Below are positions 1-10,370 of a stretch of 41,445 nt of DNA, piece by piece. The translations under genes and the position numbers were made by a program. How positions within the stretch are numbered: position 1 is the first letter of the stretch; each line of letters starts with the position of its first letter. Source of the stretch: Carex sylvatica. Lineage: Eukaryota; Streptophyta; Magnoliopsida; Poales; Cyperaceae. Where the stretch lies: contig CAXKVR010000344.1 of the NCBI GenBank assembly GCA_964058845.1, positions 1-41,445 of the forward strand. Reading direction: 5' to 3'. The notes under the pieces are model-generated. The model saw only the letters and a list, made by a program, of their open reading frames with translations, searched no databases and was not told the origin of the DNA.

Positions 1-1481
1 TGCATTTAATGAAATGATATGTGTTACCCCCAAAAGATCCAAAAGCCCACCAATTGGCTTGTTTGAGTGATTGGCAGAGCAACCAACCTAGGGCAGCACG
101 TCAACACATTGAAGAGAACAGTTTGTTAGTTGTATCATACAGCGAACGAGAGCTCAATTCCTTAGCTGATATCTTCGCTAAAATGAAGCTCCAAAGAAGC
201 TGGTTTAAATTTGACGAATTGATGGACAAAGTCAAACAGATTCTGTATGAAGAAAGTCTCTTCAAAGTTCGGCGAATACGCGCTAAGGATGATCAATTGG
301 TATCTAGTTTTATGTTCTTATTTAAAATTAATTATTGATTAAAAAATTTATTTTTTCTTATAATTTTGTTTTTGCATTGGAAGGGAGCCGATGCGTATTG
401 GCTTTTGAAGGACAAGGAGAAGAAAACTAAGTACCAACCAAGCAGCAGCACTACTGCCAACAAAGCACTCAACAATGCATTTAATGAAATGATATGTGTT
501 ACCCCCTAAAGATCCAAAAGTCCACCAATTGGCTTGTTTGAGTGATTGGCAGAGCAACCAACCTAGGGCAGCACGTCAACACATTGAAGAGAACAGTTTG
601 TTAGTTGTATCATACAGCGAACGAGAGCTCAATTCCTTAGCTGATATCTTCGCTAAAATGAAGCTCCAAAGAAGCTGGTTTAAATTTGACGAATTGATGG
701 ACAAAGTCAAACAGATTCTGTATGAATAAAGTCTCTTCAAAGTTCGGCGAATACGCGCTAAGGATGATCAATTGGTATCTAGTTTTATGTTCTTATTTAA
801 AATTAATTATTGATTAAAAATTTTATTTTTTTCTTATAATTTTGTTTTTGCATTGGAAGGGAGCCGATGTGTATTGGCTTTTGAAGGACAATGAGAAGAA
901 AACTAAGTACCAACCAAGCAGCAGCACTACTGCCAACAAAGCACTCAACAATGCATTTAATGAAATGATATGTGTTACCTCCAAAAGATCCAAAAGCCCA
1001 CCAATTGGCTTGTTTGAGTGATTGGCAGAGCAACCAACCTAGGGCAGCACGTCAACACATTGAAGAGAACAGTTTGTTAGTTGTATCATACAGCGAACGA
1101 GAGCTCAATTCCTTAGCTGATATCTTCGCTAAAATGAAGCTCCAAAGAAGCTGGTTTAAATTTGACGAATTGATGGACAAAGTCAAACAGATTCTGTATG
1201 AAGAAAGTCTCTTCAAAGTTCGGCGAATACGCGCTAAGGATGATCAATTGGTATCTAGTTTTATGTTCTTATTTAAAATTAATTATTGATTAAAAAATTT
1301 ATTTTTTTCTTATAATTTTGTTTTTGCATTGGAAGGGAGTCGATGCGTATTGGCTTTTGAAGGACAAGGAGAAGAAAACTAAGTACCAACCATGCAGCAG
1401 CACAACTGCCAACAAAGCACTCAACAATGCATTTAATGAAATGATCTGTGCTACCCCCAAAAGATCCAAAAGCCCACCAAA
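1..1481 (+). repeat. Tandem 476-bp repeat, three units plus a partial fourth
   Basis: Nearly identical units start at 1, 476 and 952. A fourth start at 1428 breaks off near 1480, where the sequence changes to a 5' splice site. Each unit carries an exon-like block (78-299 in unit 1), a short AT-rich spacer and the start of the next exon. Units differ by only a few bases, for example a TAA at 727-729 in unit 2 where units 1 and 3 read GAA, and one extra T in a spacer T-run. This suggests recent unequal crossing-over. The breakpoint joins the inside of one exon (after the CCACCA near 47-52) to the last ~25 bases of an intron before the other exon. Confidence 0.95.
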
Positions 1482-1904
1482 GGTTAAATCTATATAAAAA
1501 AAAAAAAAAAACCCCAACATTTTGCTTGCTTATGATCGTTTTGTTAGGTCACTGGTTGGACCAGTACCTCCATGGAAACAGATGACCTATGTATTAATAT
1601 ATATATATATTTTTCTATAATCTTAGAATGTTAATCCTAAAGGGCTTAGTGATAAAAAGAAAAAGAAAAAGGAAAAGCAGCTCCAGGTTAGTTTTATTTT
1701 TAAATCTTTATTAAGTATATAAAATAATTTATTTACATCAGTAAAAAAAAAAGTATTTGTCATATCAAATTATGAGAGGTTTTTAGGCCACTTTTTAATT
1801 GGCGATTATTGAATGAAACATGACGTACCATTTTTCTATTTAAATAGTCATTGCTGCTGAAAGAGGAATTGTTTTACACTGCCTCGCGAAAAAGGGGATT
1901 CTGA
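78..1904 (+). CDS. 3' end of an unrecognised gene with tandemly repeated exons
   Basis: I do not recognise the family. Four exon types fit splice consensus, all in phase 0: B 78-299 (copies 553-774 and 1029-1250), A 1336-1482 (truncated copies begin at 384 and about 859), C 1627-1686, and D 1848-1904 ending in TGA. Exon B encodes 74 aa, helix-rich and charged, with a WFKFDELMDKV segment. Exon A encodes 49 aa and ends in a basic stretch, TPKRSKSPPK. Exon C is lysine-rich (DKKKKKKEKQ). Exon D is 18 aa ending RKRGF. The basic tail hints at nuclear or nucleic-acid binding, but that is a guess. Upstream A copies lack a donor and read into a stop (TGA 68-70 type), so only skipping from B to B or from B to the last A gives an open product. 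B copy 2 has a nonsense codon. The 5' part lies outside the window. It may be a pseudogene. Confidence 0.5.
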
Positions 1905-1969
1905 AGGTTGTTTAGTTGTACCTGGCTCGTTCCTGTTTGGTATCTTTAAGTAAGTTGCAATTCTTAGGT

Positions 1970-3124
1970 CTATATATCATCATTTTTTTTGTTTAAATCC
2001 CTTGAAAGATTTGGAATATCATGAGTTCTGTAGTCACTGATATATTTTTTTTGTAAAAAATAAAAAAACTGTACAGGTTTTGGATCCTCTGCAATTTCAG
2101 TGAGGGACCTACTAAAATTGGGTGTCAACAACTTTCAAATCTTACATTTTGCTTTTATCTTTCTGGTTTAACCTTCTTTTTTTTCTGGTTGCAATTCGAG
2201 TTAAAAGTGTGGCAAATTTGACCTAAAGAATTAGCTTCTTATAAAATTGAATAATAATCTTGTATGGTTTTAACCCATCTTAGATGGTTATCCTTCTCTT
2301 TTTTTCTTTCCTTTTTATATTTCATTTAAAAAAGTTGATTTGTGTGAAATTGTTAATGAACAAATTTAGTGTTAGTGAAAGGTGGTCATTTTGGTGAAAA
2401 TGCTATTTCTAATGTTTACATGGATGCTCTTTCACTTTTTGTTAGAAATAACATTCAGTCGATGTTAAAAAATAAAAAATAAAATTTTTTTTAAGGTTAA
2501 AAAACATAAAAAATATTATAGGATTATATATGTACATTATTGCTAATGTGATATTTATACAATTTTTTTTTAGCATACATAGAAAAATAAACTCTGTTGT
2601 TGAAATAAGGAATACTCACTTTTTCTGACAAAAAGGACTATTCAGTTCACCAGTTCATATCTGTTGCCATAAAATATAAACAAGTCATTTCACACCAAAT
2701 GCTATAGTTACGTGGACTGCTTGATCAAAAGCAAATGGCTCACACCGCACTTGGACTTTATAAAGAGGATATTTTTTTTGTTCTAGGCCATCTGATTTTG
2801 ATCATATGATCCACCTGCAAAGTATCTTATATCATTTCTATAATCTCTATGGAAACAGAGTGTGAAGTCATCGGTTGACAGTCAAAAAGTCAGCTTTTAA
2901 ATATCTGTTTATTTTTGTTCTTGCTCTGGATTCGGCAGATGTCAAAACTGGGGGAGAAAGTTATTTTGCACGAACTGATGAGTACATATTAAGTTAGAAT
3001 TACTTGGAACTAGTGGATGATCACGCTCTGTGCGATATTAAAAAAATAAAAATAAAAATCTGTGGCATTAAATTGAAAAGTCCAGCACAACTGAAACAAA
3101 ACGTATTGGCTTACCAACCGCGAC
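1970..3124. repeat. Left arm of a large inverted repeat (copy of the 14-3-3 3' region)
   Basis: Read on the + strand, this matches the reverse complement of 4930-6478 in order. Clear blocks are 1970-2020 with 6425-6478 (end of the last 14-3-3 intron), 2070-2125 with 6225-6278 (TGTACAGG...GGATCC...GAGGGACCTACT), 2700-2850 with 5220-5350, and 2935-3124 with 4930-5110. Compared with the right arm it lacks about 105 bp around the proposed last 14-3-3 exon and about 240 bp matching 5670-5920. It begins about 65 bp after the stop of the unknown + strand gene and probably serves as that gene's 3' flank. Confidence 0.9.
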
Positions 3125-3177
3125 AGATATTTATTTCTTGTCAATATTAGTTATAAAAACGCTCCTGCATTCATAAA

Positions 3178-3224
3178 TTTTTTTAAAATTTTCTTTTTTT
3201 TAAGAGTATTAATAAAAATGGCCG
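3178..3224. mobile_element. Solo terminal repeat relic of the 28308-29271 Mutator-type family
   Basis: The sequence GTATTAATAAAAATGGCCG (3206-3224), preceded by a TTTTAAAATT/T-run stretch, matches the right end of the fold-back element at 28308-29271 (GTATTAATAAAAATGGCCG preceded by TTTTTAAAATTTCG). No partner end is visible nearby, so this looks like a broken copy. Confidence 0.55.
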
Positions 3225-3737
3225 AAGGAAATTTGTTCCTAATCCAAATGAAAAAAAAAATGTTGTACGAACACATGATTGGAAAAGAAATATCAAATTC
3301 CATAAATTAATTCCATTGAAAATATGAACAGTCGAATATCCCCTAATTGTGTGCTTCAAAAGAGGGCACAGAAGGAAAGAGGAATACAGATTGGGCCTGA
3401 TCAATCTCCATTTACTTGTTCATAAATATTAAATTTTGAGAAAAAAAATATAATAAAAAAATAATAATAGAGTTATATAAAAATTATTTAAATTTTATAA
3501 TTCTCAAATTTGAATGTAGAGAAGATAAACTTTTTTACGCTGCCTCCTCTTTCCTTTTTCTCTCTAAACAAGCACGGTGTAAAGATTTTAATTTAAATTT
3601 ACGTGGAGTTTGCATTGAAATATGAATTTCAATTAATACATAGGATGTGTATATCTATAATAGCTTGTATATACAAAAAAAAATAAAACAATTAAACAAA
3701 AAATTTATGAAAACGATGTCACCTCACCTCACTTTAA

Positions 3738-3897
3738 GGGCATGTTCGGCGGACGGAGTGGAATGAAAACGGGAACGGAATTGTAAAATTTTTGAACTAA
3801 AAATTACAGTTTACATGGGAAAAAAAAATTCAGTCTGAGTGAATTTTTTTTTTTTTCTATGTAAATAGTAACTTTTGGGCTGCCGCCGAATTGGTCC
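3738..3897. mobile_element. Tourist-like MITE, 160 bp
   Basis: The ends GGGCATGTTCGGCGG and CCGCCGAATTGGTCC are imperfect terminal inverted repeats, flanked by a TAA duplication (3735-3737 and 3898-3900). A second nested inverted repeat, AGTTTACAT...ATTCAG against CTGAGTGAAT...ATGTAAATAGT, makes most of the element a hairpin. A 3-bp TAA/TTA target duplication fits the PIF/Harbinger superfamily. It has no coding capacity. Confidence 0.65.
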
Positions 3898-4804
3898 TAA
3901 AGAAGTTCTAGTAACTAAAAAAAACAGTAGACTTTTTGCGAGCCCAAGAAAAGAAAGGCTTTTAAAGTTGATTCGTTTCTGCTCCTGTTCGATTTTAGTA
4001 GCAAAACTGATATATTTTTTAAATGGAAAGTGTAAAGGCAAAGATCTTGTTAATACATGGAGTTTGAGAATAACTAGAAGAGAAAACATGCCTACCAGTA
4101 TACTTAATAGATTTTTGCAAATTTGAAGCTAGATGTAATGCTAATAGTTGAATTTAACTTGAACACTTCATATATAGTTTTATTTCTTTTAGCGCCTTTC
4201 AACTGCTGTCAGATGCTTTTGACATTGATAAACCATTTTATTCCACCAGATCGTGGAATAAAAGAATCTGCAGTTGTAAAATTTTGGATTTCAACAAGAC
4301 TAGAAATGGCAAGTAATGGAAAGCTGTCATGTAGTCTGTTAATAGAGTATTATATTATAAAATATTTTTTTATATATATATTTTTTATTGGTACACCTCA
4401 ATATTTTTTTTATTTGTTTACCTCCAAAATACTTGAAATAGACTTTATGTGCTTGGGCCCCCATTTCAAGTTCTTGGCATTAATAAACGTTGTTCCATCA
4501 ACGAATATTTAGAACATGTCTTTTACTGTACAGAGTTTCTGCATGAACTGATGAGTGCAAAAATTATTTTGTAATACACATGCACCTGTGTAAACTGTGA
4601 CATAAGATACTGGAACCCACATTGATTTTTGCAAATTTTAAGCGTATCATATTCTTAATAAAAAATTTAATTGGAGGAACACAATAGTCCTATATATAAT
4701 GTGATACCTATGAGTCCGAAGAAACATTTCAAAAATAATATCAACTATTTTTACATAGCTGTCTAACAAGAGGGTTTTCGAGATTCTCAAAAGACGGCAA
4801 GCAG

Positions 4805-4883
4805 CTCAGTAAATGAAAACTCTGTATAGTAGCTATTTTTCATGCAGAGGTGCACCGCAAAAAAAAAAAAACTATTTACTGAG
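4805..4883. repeat. Short hairpin-forming inverted repeat
   Basis: CTCAGTAAAT (4805-4814) is inverted at 4874-4883 (ATTTACTGAG), with a 59-bp spacer that includes an A-run. The flanking bases GCAG/CGGC are also partly complementary. It could be a tiny MITE, but no clear target duplication is seen. Confidence 0.4.
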
Positions 4884-4929
4884 CCGTTATATTAATCAAC
4901 AGCTCTTTAAAGTGCGGCCGTTACAATTT

Positions 4930-6478
4930 GTCGCGGCTGGTGGGCCGTTACGTTTTGTTTCGGTTGTGCTGGACTTTTCAATTTAATGCCACAGATTTTT
5001 TTTTTTTAATATCGCACAGAGCGCGATCACCCACTTGTTACAAGTAATTCCAATTTAATATGTACTCATCAGTTCATGCAAAATAACTTTCTCCCTCAGT
5101 TTTGACATCCTGCCGAATCCAGAGCAAGAATAAAGCAGAGAGGGAGAATAAACAGAGATTTAAAAGCTGACTTTGACATTCAACCATTGACTTCACACTC
5201 TGTTTCCATAGAGATTATAGCAGTGATATAAGATACTTTGCAGGTGAATCATATGATCAAAATCAGATGGCCTAGAACAAAAAAGATCCTCTTTATAAAG
5301 TCAGTGCGGTGTGAGCCATTTGCATTTGATCAAGCAGTCCACATAACTATAGCATTTGGTGTGAAATCACTTGTTTATTTTTTATGGCAACAAATATGGA
5401 CTGGTGAACTGAATGGTCCTTTTTGTCAGAAAAACTGAGTATTCCTTGCTAGCCCATGATCAAAGATAAAGAAAATTCTTGCTGCATTTTACAATTTAGC
5501 AAAAGTATTTCAACAACAGAAAAATTGTATAAATATCGCATTATATATATATAATCCTATAATATTTTTATGTTTTTTAACCTTAAAAAATATTTTGTAT
5601 GTTCTAATTTTTAACACTGTTTGAATGTTATTTCCAATAAAAAGCGAAAGATAGCATTCTAACCTTGTTATGTTTTGTAAATGCTAGATGTTTTGTTTTC
5701 AAGATTATGTGATAGTACTGCTATGTGCACAGGAAGTAGGTGATGTAGGTGATGACTTATTATTTTAGAGTTAGCGGTACCAGTTCTTTAGGTTTTCTTT
5801 GGTAGCTTCTATACTCCTTATAAGTCTGCTTCTAAAAATTTAGTTTCATTAAATGAAACTGGCGGTAATGCTTTTTTCTAAAAATAGCTTTATATAAGAA
5901 GAAAAGAACAATAGGCACCAGCATTTTCACCAAAATGATAACCTTTCACTAACACTAAATTTGTTTACTAACAATTTCACACAAATCAACCTTTTCAATG
6001 AAACAGAAAAAGGAAAAAAAAAACAGAGAAAAGGATAACCATCTAAGATGGGTTAAAGCCATACAAGATTATTATTCAGTTTTATAAGAAGTCAATTCTT
6101 CAGGTCATATTTGCCACACTTTCAACTCGAACTGCAACAAGAAAAAAGAAAAAGAAAAGGTTAAACCAGGAAGATAAAAGCAAAATATCAAATAAAAACA
6201 TATGGAAGTTATTGGCACCTAATTTCAGTAGGTCCCTCACTGAAATTGCAAAGGATCCACATAACCTGTACAGTTTTTTAATTTTTGACAAACAAAAATA
6301 TCAGTGAGTACAGAAGCTCATTTTTTCTTCAATAGACATTATTAAATCATTCTATACAACTCTAGTAACAGCAATAAAAACAGACATGTAACTAGTACCC
6401 GGCATCCAAGTACACCATACAAACATGATATTCCAAATCTTTCAAGGGATTTAAACAAAAAAAAATGATGATATATGG
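4930..6478. repeat. Right arm of a large inverted repeat (14-3-3 last intron and 3' flank)
   Basis: This is the probable source copy. It begins inside the last 14-3-3 intron, 7 bp from the donor at 6485, and runs through the proposed terminal exon (6342-6361) into the 3' flank. Its reverse complement corresponds to 1970-3124. It is longer than the left arm because of segments near 6318-6424 and 5670-5920 that are absent there. Confidence 0.9.
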
Positions 6479-8961
6479 AAAATACCTTCGTTAGGAGGAA
6501 GATCAGCTTGCCACAGAGTAAGGTTGTCCCTGAGAAGCTGCATGATAAGAGTGCTGTCCTTGTATGTCTCGTCACTCAAGGTGTCCAGTTCAGCTAATGC
6601 CTTCTCGCATGCCGTTTTTGCCACCTCGCATGCCCTGTAAGTATACAGAAATTTAAAAAAAATGTGTTAATCCTTCTTTTTAAATTGGAGACAACCCAAT
6701 ACATGGCCATATCCAGCTTGACTAAAAACATTATCAGAAGAGCCTCACATTCTTCCGATAGAGTCAGACATGAGGTTAATTTCATAAACTTTTTATATTG
6801 AAAATAATAAAATTATTAAGGCATCATACTTCACAGCATTGTGGTAGATCTCATAATAGAAGACAGAGTAGTTGAGTGCGAGGCCAAGACGGATTGGGTG
6901 AGTAGCAGCAAGCTCTTCAGTAGCTATGCCTGAGGCATCCTGTTTAATATAGAAATTTAATTAACTTCTTTTAAAGAAAATAAGGAATAAATAATGAATG
7001 GAAGACAAAAAAAAACAGAGATGAGAAAGAAGGACATGCCACATAGGCCTTCATGGCTTCATTAGCAATATTGACCCTGTCATCACCGACCTTAATCTCT
7101 GACACATAGCGGTAGTAATCTCCCTTCCTGAAATCATTTCATTTGAAGGAATAAAATATTGAAGTTAAAATTGACCCAGTTGAAATAATTCTTAAATAAC
7201 CTCATTGTATAGATAGAAGAGGTTAGCATATTGTAAGTTTATTAGCGCTTGTAATTAAACTTTTTTATCAATATATCTGTTGTCGGCATTTTGCCGTCAA
7301 CCATAAAAAAATAAAATTCTCAAAATGGAAAGAACATATAATTTAAGCGATCTTGTAAGATAATTAGGAAAAATAAACTCATAGATGAGGACAAAACTAA
7401 ATTATCCACATTTTATAATGCCATTTAGTTAAAGCGTGCCCTTTTGTCCAGAAGATTATTCATCAAACCATACCAGTGAAGCCCATGTACTACTATATAT
7501 GATAACAAAAATTAGTTACTACAAGCTTATTATCCTAGTATCTATTTTAAAAAATTACTATGCATGGCAGATCAACTCAAACACAAGTAATCCCCAATTT
7601 GGCAAATTCTTCAAATTTTCAATTAGTCAATTTCAACTAAACTTATAGGCAGTTACAATAAACACCCGCAGAAAATAGACTATCTGGCATCTCAGGATTA
7701 TCAACAAACATTCATATCTGAAGTATATTGAATCAGTTGACTCTGCAATAAAATAAAATTTTAATAATCCCAATAGGATCTTAAGTAGATGCAATGAGCA
7801 ACAAGAACTAACTAAAAGACAGGGGATCTCAAACAAAGCCACAAGTACACAAAGTAAATTATTTCAGTTAGTCCAAAAGCAAAACTTACATTTTTTTACA
7901 GAAGACAATTGACTCAGCATTGCTAGATTGAGGGATGAGGTAGGTATCAATAACATTGATAGCATCCTTGCATATTTCTTCCTGTTCTGATTCCACCTTC
8001 TGACGGTAATTCTTTATCAGCCTGAGATGCTCAGTCTCGCCCTTCTGCTCTTCTTTCTGCTCATTTGCAGTGATTATGCGCCAGCTGGCACGGCAGGACC
8101 CCACCTTGTTCTTGTAAGCCGCCGATAGGAGGTTTCTCTCCTCATCTGAGAGGTCAGCATTAATCTCACACACCCTCTTAATTGATTCGATCATATCTAA
8201 TATTGACAAGAAATAAATTATACTTATTAGATCAGATTATAACTAAGTCCAGAATCAAGAACTAGTAACCCGGTCTATAGATTGTACAGCTTGTCTGAAT
8301 TTAAATTGACTAAATTATACATGAACATGATGATCATTAAAGAAATAAAGTATTAATAAATAAAAAGGTTAATATGATAATAGAGTGAAAAATATGTAAC
8401 ACATCAGAAAGCCTTTCCACAATCACACCATAAGATAAGTACTGATTAATATAGAGGCGTATAATAGTACAAGTACAGAACGTATATATGTTGAAGAATT
8501 CCAAAAATCTTGAAAGGTTTACTAGATTTTTGTGAAATAGTAAGAATATATAACTAAAATGATTATCCGTATATATATTTATCTATATATGCTTTGTTCT
8601 TTAACACAAGTCAAGGTCGTCAAAATCATCATCCCGTGACAAGGTTTAGATAATTAATCATTATTCAATACAATACTTATTTTATTTACAGATCGAGAAT
8701 ACTGAAACAAATATATTGATTCTTGAATCTTTGAAATTCAAGGGACGAGAAATGTAAACTCAACAAGAAATCAGGTCAGTACTAAAACCGATTCATACCA
8801 AAACGAAAACAGTAAGTGTTAACCGGATTCCATACAACACGATTGATATGCGAAGGATAAAGGATAAACTAAGATGTGACGCGAATAGAGAGGTACAGAC
8901 CATCGTAGCGCTTGGCTTGCTCAGCCATCTTGGCGAAAAAAACTTCATCACTCCTCGCCAT
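6342..8961 (-). CDS. 14-3-3 family phosphoserine/threonine-binding protein
   Basis: Cytosolic or nuclear dimeric adaptor that binds phosphorylated client proteins. Exons on the minus strand are 8961-8901, 8196-7890, 7127-7043, 6939-6830, 6634-6486 and 6361-6342, in frame throughout (243 aa). The start lies in an AAATGGC context and the N-terminus [18 protein letters not shown] is typical. Phosphate-pocket residues are present: K49, R56 and R60 in [13 protein letters not shown], and R129-Y130 in DYYRYVSE. The helix 7-9 region has [19 protein letters not shown] and [15 protein letters not shown]. Oddities are Cys55 where an Arg is usual and a very short tail after LPPNE (ELYRMI). The usual acidic C-terminal tail is missing. 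The last exon of 20 nt is my least certain call, since another terminal exon could exist downstream inside the inverted repeat. The gene converges on the unknown + strand gene at the left. Confidence 0.92.
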
Positions 8962-9658
8962 TTGCTTTTGTTTGCACTAAACTTAGCTCGATTTGAATGA
9001 AAACAGAAGAATCGAATTCTGCTTTGAACTCTTGAGGGAGAAGGAAAGAGAGATTGGAAATGAGAAAGTGAAAAATTGAAGTGTGTAGCACTGTTGCGGC
9101 CATCTTTTATAACCTCCAACACCACTCCGATACACCCGGTTCACTGTTGTGAGCACCCGATGTGGAACACTCACTAGTCAGTATACTCGTGAACCTGGTT
9201 CAGGGTATATTTGATTTGGTAATTAGAGACCTAAAAAAAAAAAAATGATTCTAATTTTCTAAATATGGGGACCACATTACGGAGAACGGGATATTAATGT
9301 TTACAATGTACCAGACATGGGGCCGTTTCGAGGAGAAAACAGAAAACCGTTTGATCTGGGGAATGTTTAGGACACAAATCTATCCGTTCATTTATTCCAG
9401 GTACAGTTCGCACGAATCTTGTAGTGCACAAGTTGTTTTGCGTTGCTGGCTTCAGTGGCGTCATGGCGTCATCAGTCGGATTCAACTTCTCTCCAATACT
9501 ACAGAGGATGGGCCTCACTTTGTTGTTTGAGATTAAATCTCATTGCTTTGAAATTCGTGCCAAGTTAAAAAGAACGGTCCAGATCCATTAATTGTAAAAA
9601 ATTATCTTGTACAGTATTAGAGAGCATGTGAATTCGTCATGAGTCATCACACGATTCA
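8962..9658. other. 5' flank of the 14-3-3 gene, intergenic
   Basis: The first ~150 bp upstream of the ATG are likely 5' leader (pyrimidine-rich when read on the minus strand). The rest is unique-looking AT-rich DNA. Frames near 9294-9530 on both strands overlap each other and resemble no known protein. Confidence 0.5.
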
Positions 9659-9666
9659 AACTATAT

Positions 9667-10348
9667 GGGGAAATTTCATGTATACCCCTCAAAAACTTCA
9701 AAATTGCGTATTCCCTCCTCCACAGATTGAAATTACGTATTCCCCCCTCCAAAGTTGAAAATTACATATTTCCCCTTCTAAACTTCAAAAACTCATAAAT
9801 TTACCCATTTTATTTTTTTAATATTAAAACTCATTCTTAATTTATAAAATGCCCATTTTACCCTTTATTAAAAGTATAAAATGCCCATCATACTCAAATT
9901 TGAATTTGAAGAGTTCCTTTACTGCCTGGACTGCTTTAAGATATGTGCACGCTAGATTAGCACAAATCTTGAAGTGAATATTGAAGCGACTTGCACATAT
10001 CTTAATGCGATGAGTGCAGATCAAAATTGCTTTAAAATACATGCATGCTAGATCAACACGAATCTTAAAGCCAACACACACATATATTGAAGCTACACGC
10101 AATGCGCGTAGATCGGATGGTAGAGGAACTCCTCATATTCAAATTTGAGTCCGATGAATTTTTTATGCTTTTAATAAAGAGTAAAATGGGTATTATATAA
10201 ATTGAGAATGAGTTTTAATAAAAAATAATAAAATGGATAAATTTGTGAGTTTTTTGAAGTTTAGAGGAGAAAATATGTAATTTTAAAGTTTAGAGAGAGA
10301 AATACGTAATTTTGAAGTTTTTTGAGGGGTATACCTGAAATTCCCCCC
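9667..10348. mobile_element. 682-bp fold-back MITE with ~240-bp terminal inverted repeats
   Basis: The left end, GGGGAAATTTCATGTATACC, is mirrored by the right end (GGTATACCTGAAATTCCCCCC). The arms stay complementary inward through repeated 'AAATTACGTATTTCCC' type motifs, the AAAATGGGTAAATTT block and the ATTCAAATTTGA block near 9895 and 10135. An 8-bp near-perfect target duplication, AACTATAT (9659-9666) and AATTATAT (10349-10356), flanks it. Eight bases fits the hAT superfamily, but the long arms are also Mutator-like. No transposase is encoded. Confidence 0.85.
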
Positions 10349-10370
10349 AATTATATATTGGTTTAATTTG

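Larger units (their letters stand above)
3125..4929. other. Spacer of the inverted repeat, no supported gene
   Basis: This 1.8-kb AT-rich loop between the palindrome arms holds a relic Mutator-type terminus (3178-3224), a small Tourist-like MITE (3738-3897) and a short hairpin (4805-4883). Open frames on both strands around 3811-4512 show no protein signature that I recognise. Confidence 0.6.

Noticed and set aside
3811..4126. Overlapping frames of 83 and 92 aa on opposite strands
   Set aside because: They overlap the hairpin MITE and its flank, and the long A/T runs explain the open frames.
4123..4512. 129-aa plus-strand frame in the palindrome loop
   Set aside because: Hydrophobic, AT-driven composition with no recognised domain, no neighbouring exon signals and no repeat relation to a known element.
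6100..6291. Minus-strand peptide with KLYRLCGSFAISVRDLLKLGANN as a further 14-3-3 exon
   Set aside because: The matching sequence in the left arm does not keep this reading frame, and the peptide is unlike any 14-3-3 C-terminus.
8793..9174. Minus-strand frames of 110 and 63 aa upstream of and across exon 1 of the 14-3-3 gene
   Set aside because: They read the leader and intron 1 in other frames. The 14-3-3 N-terminus in the correct frame fits the family.
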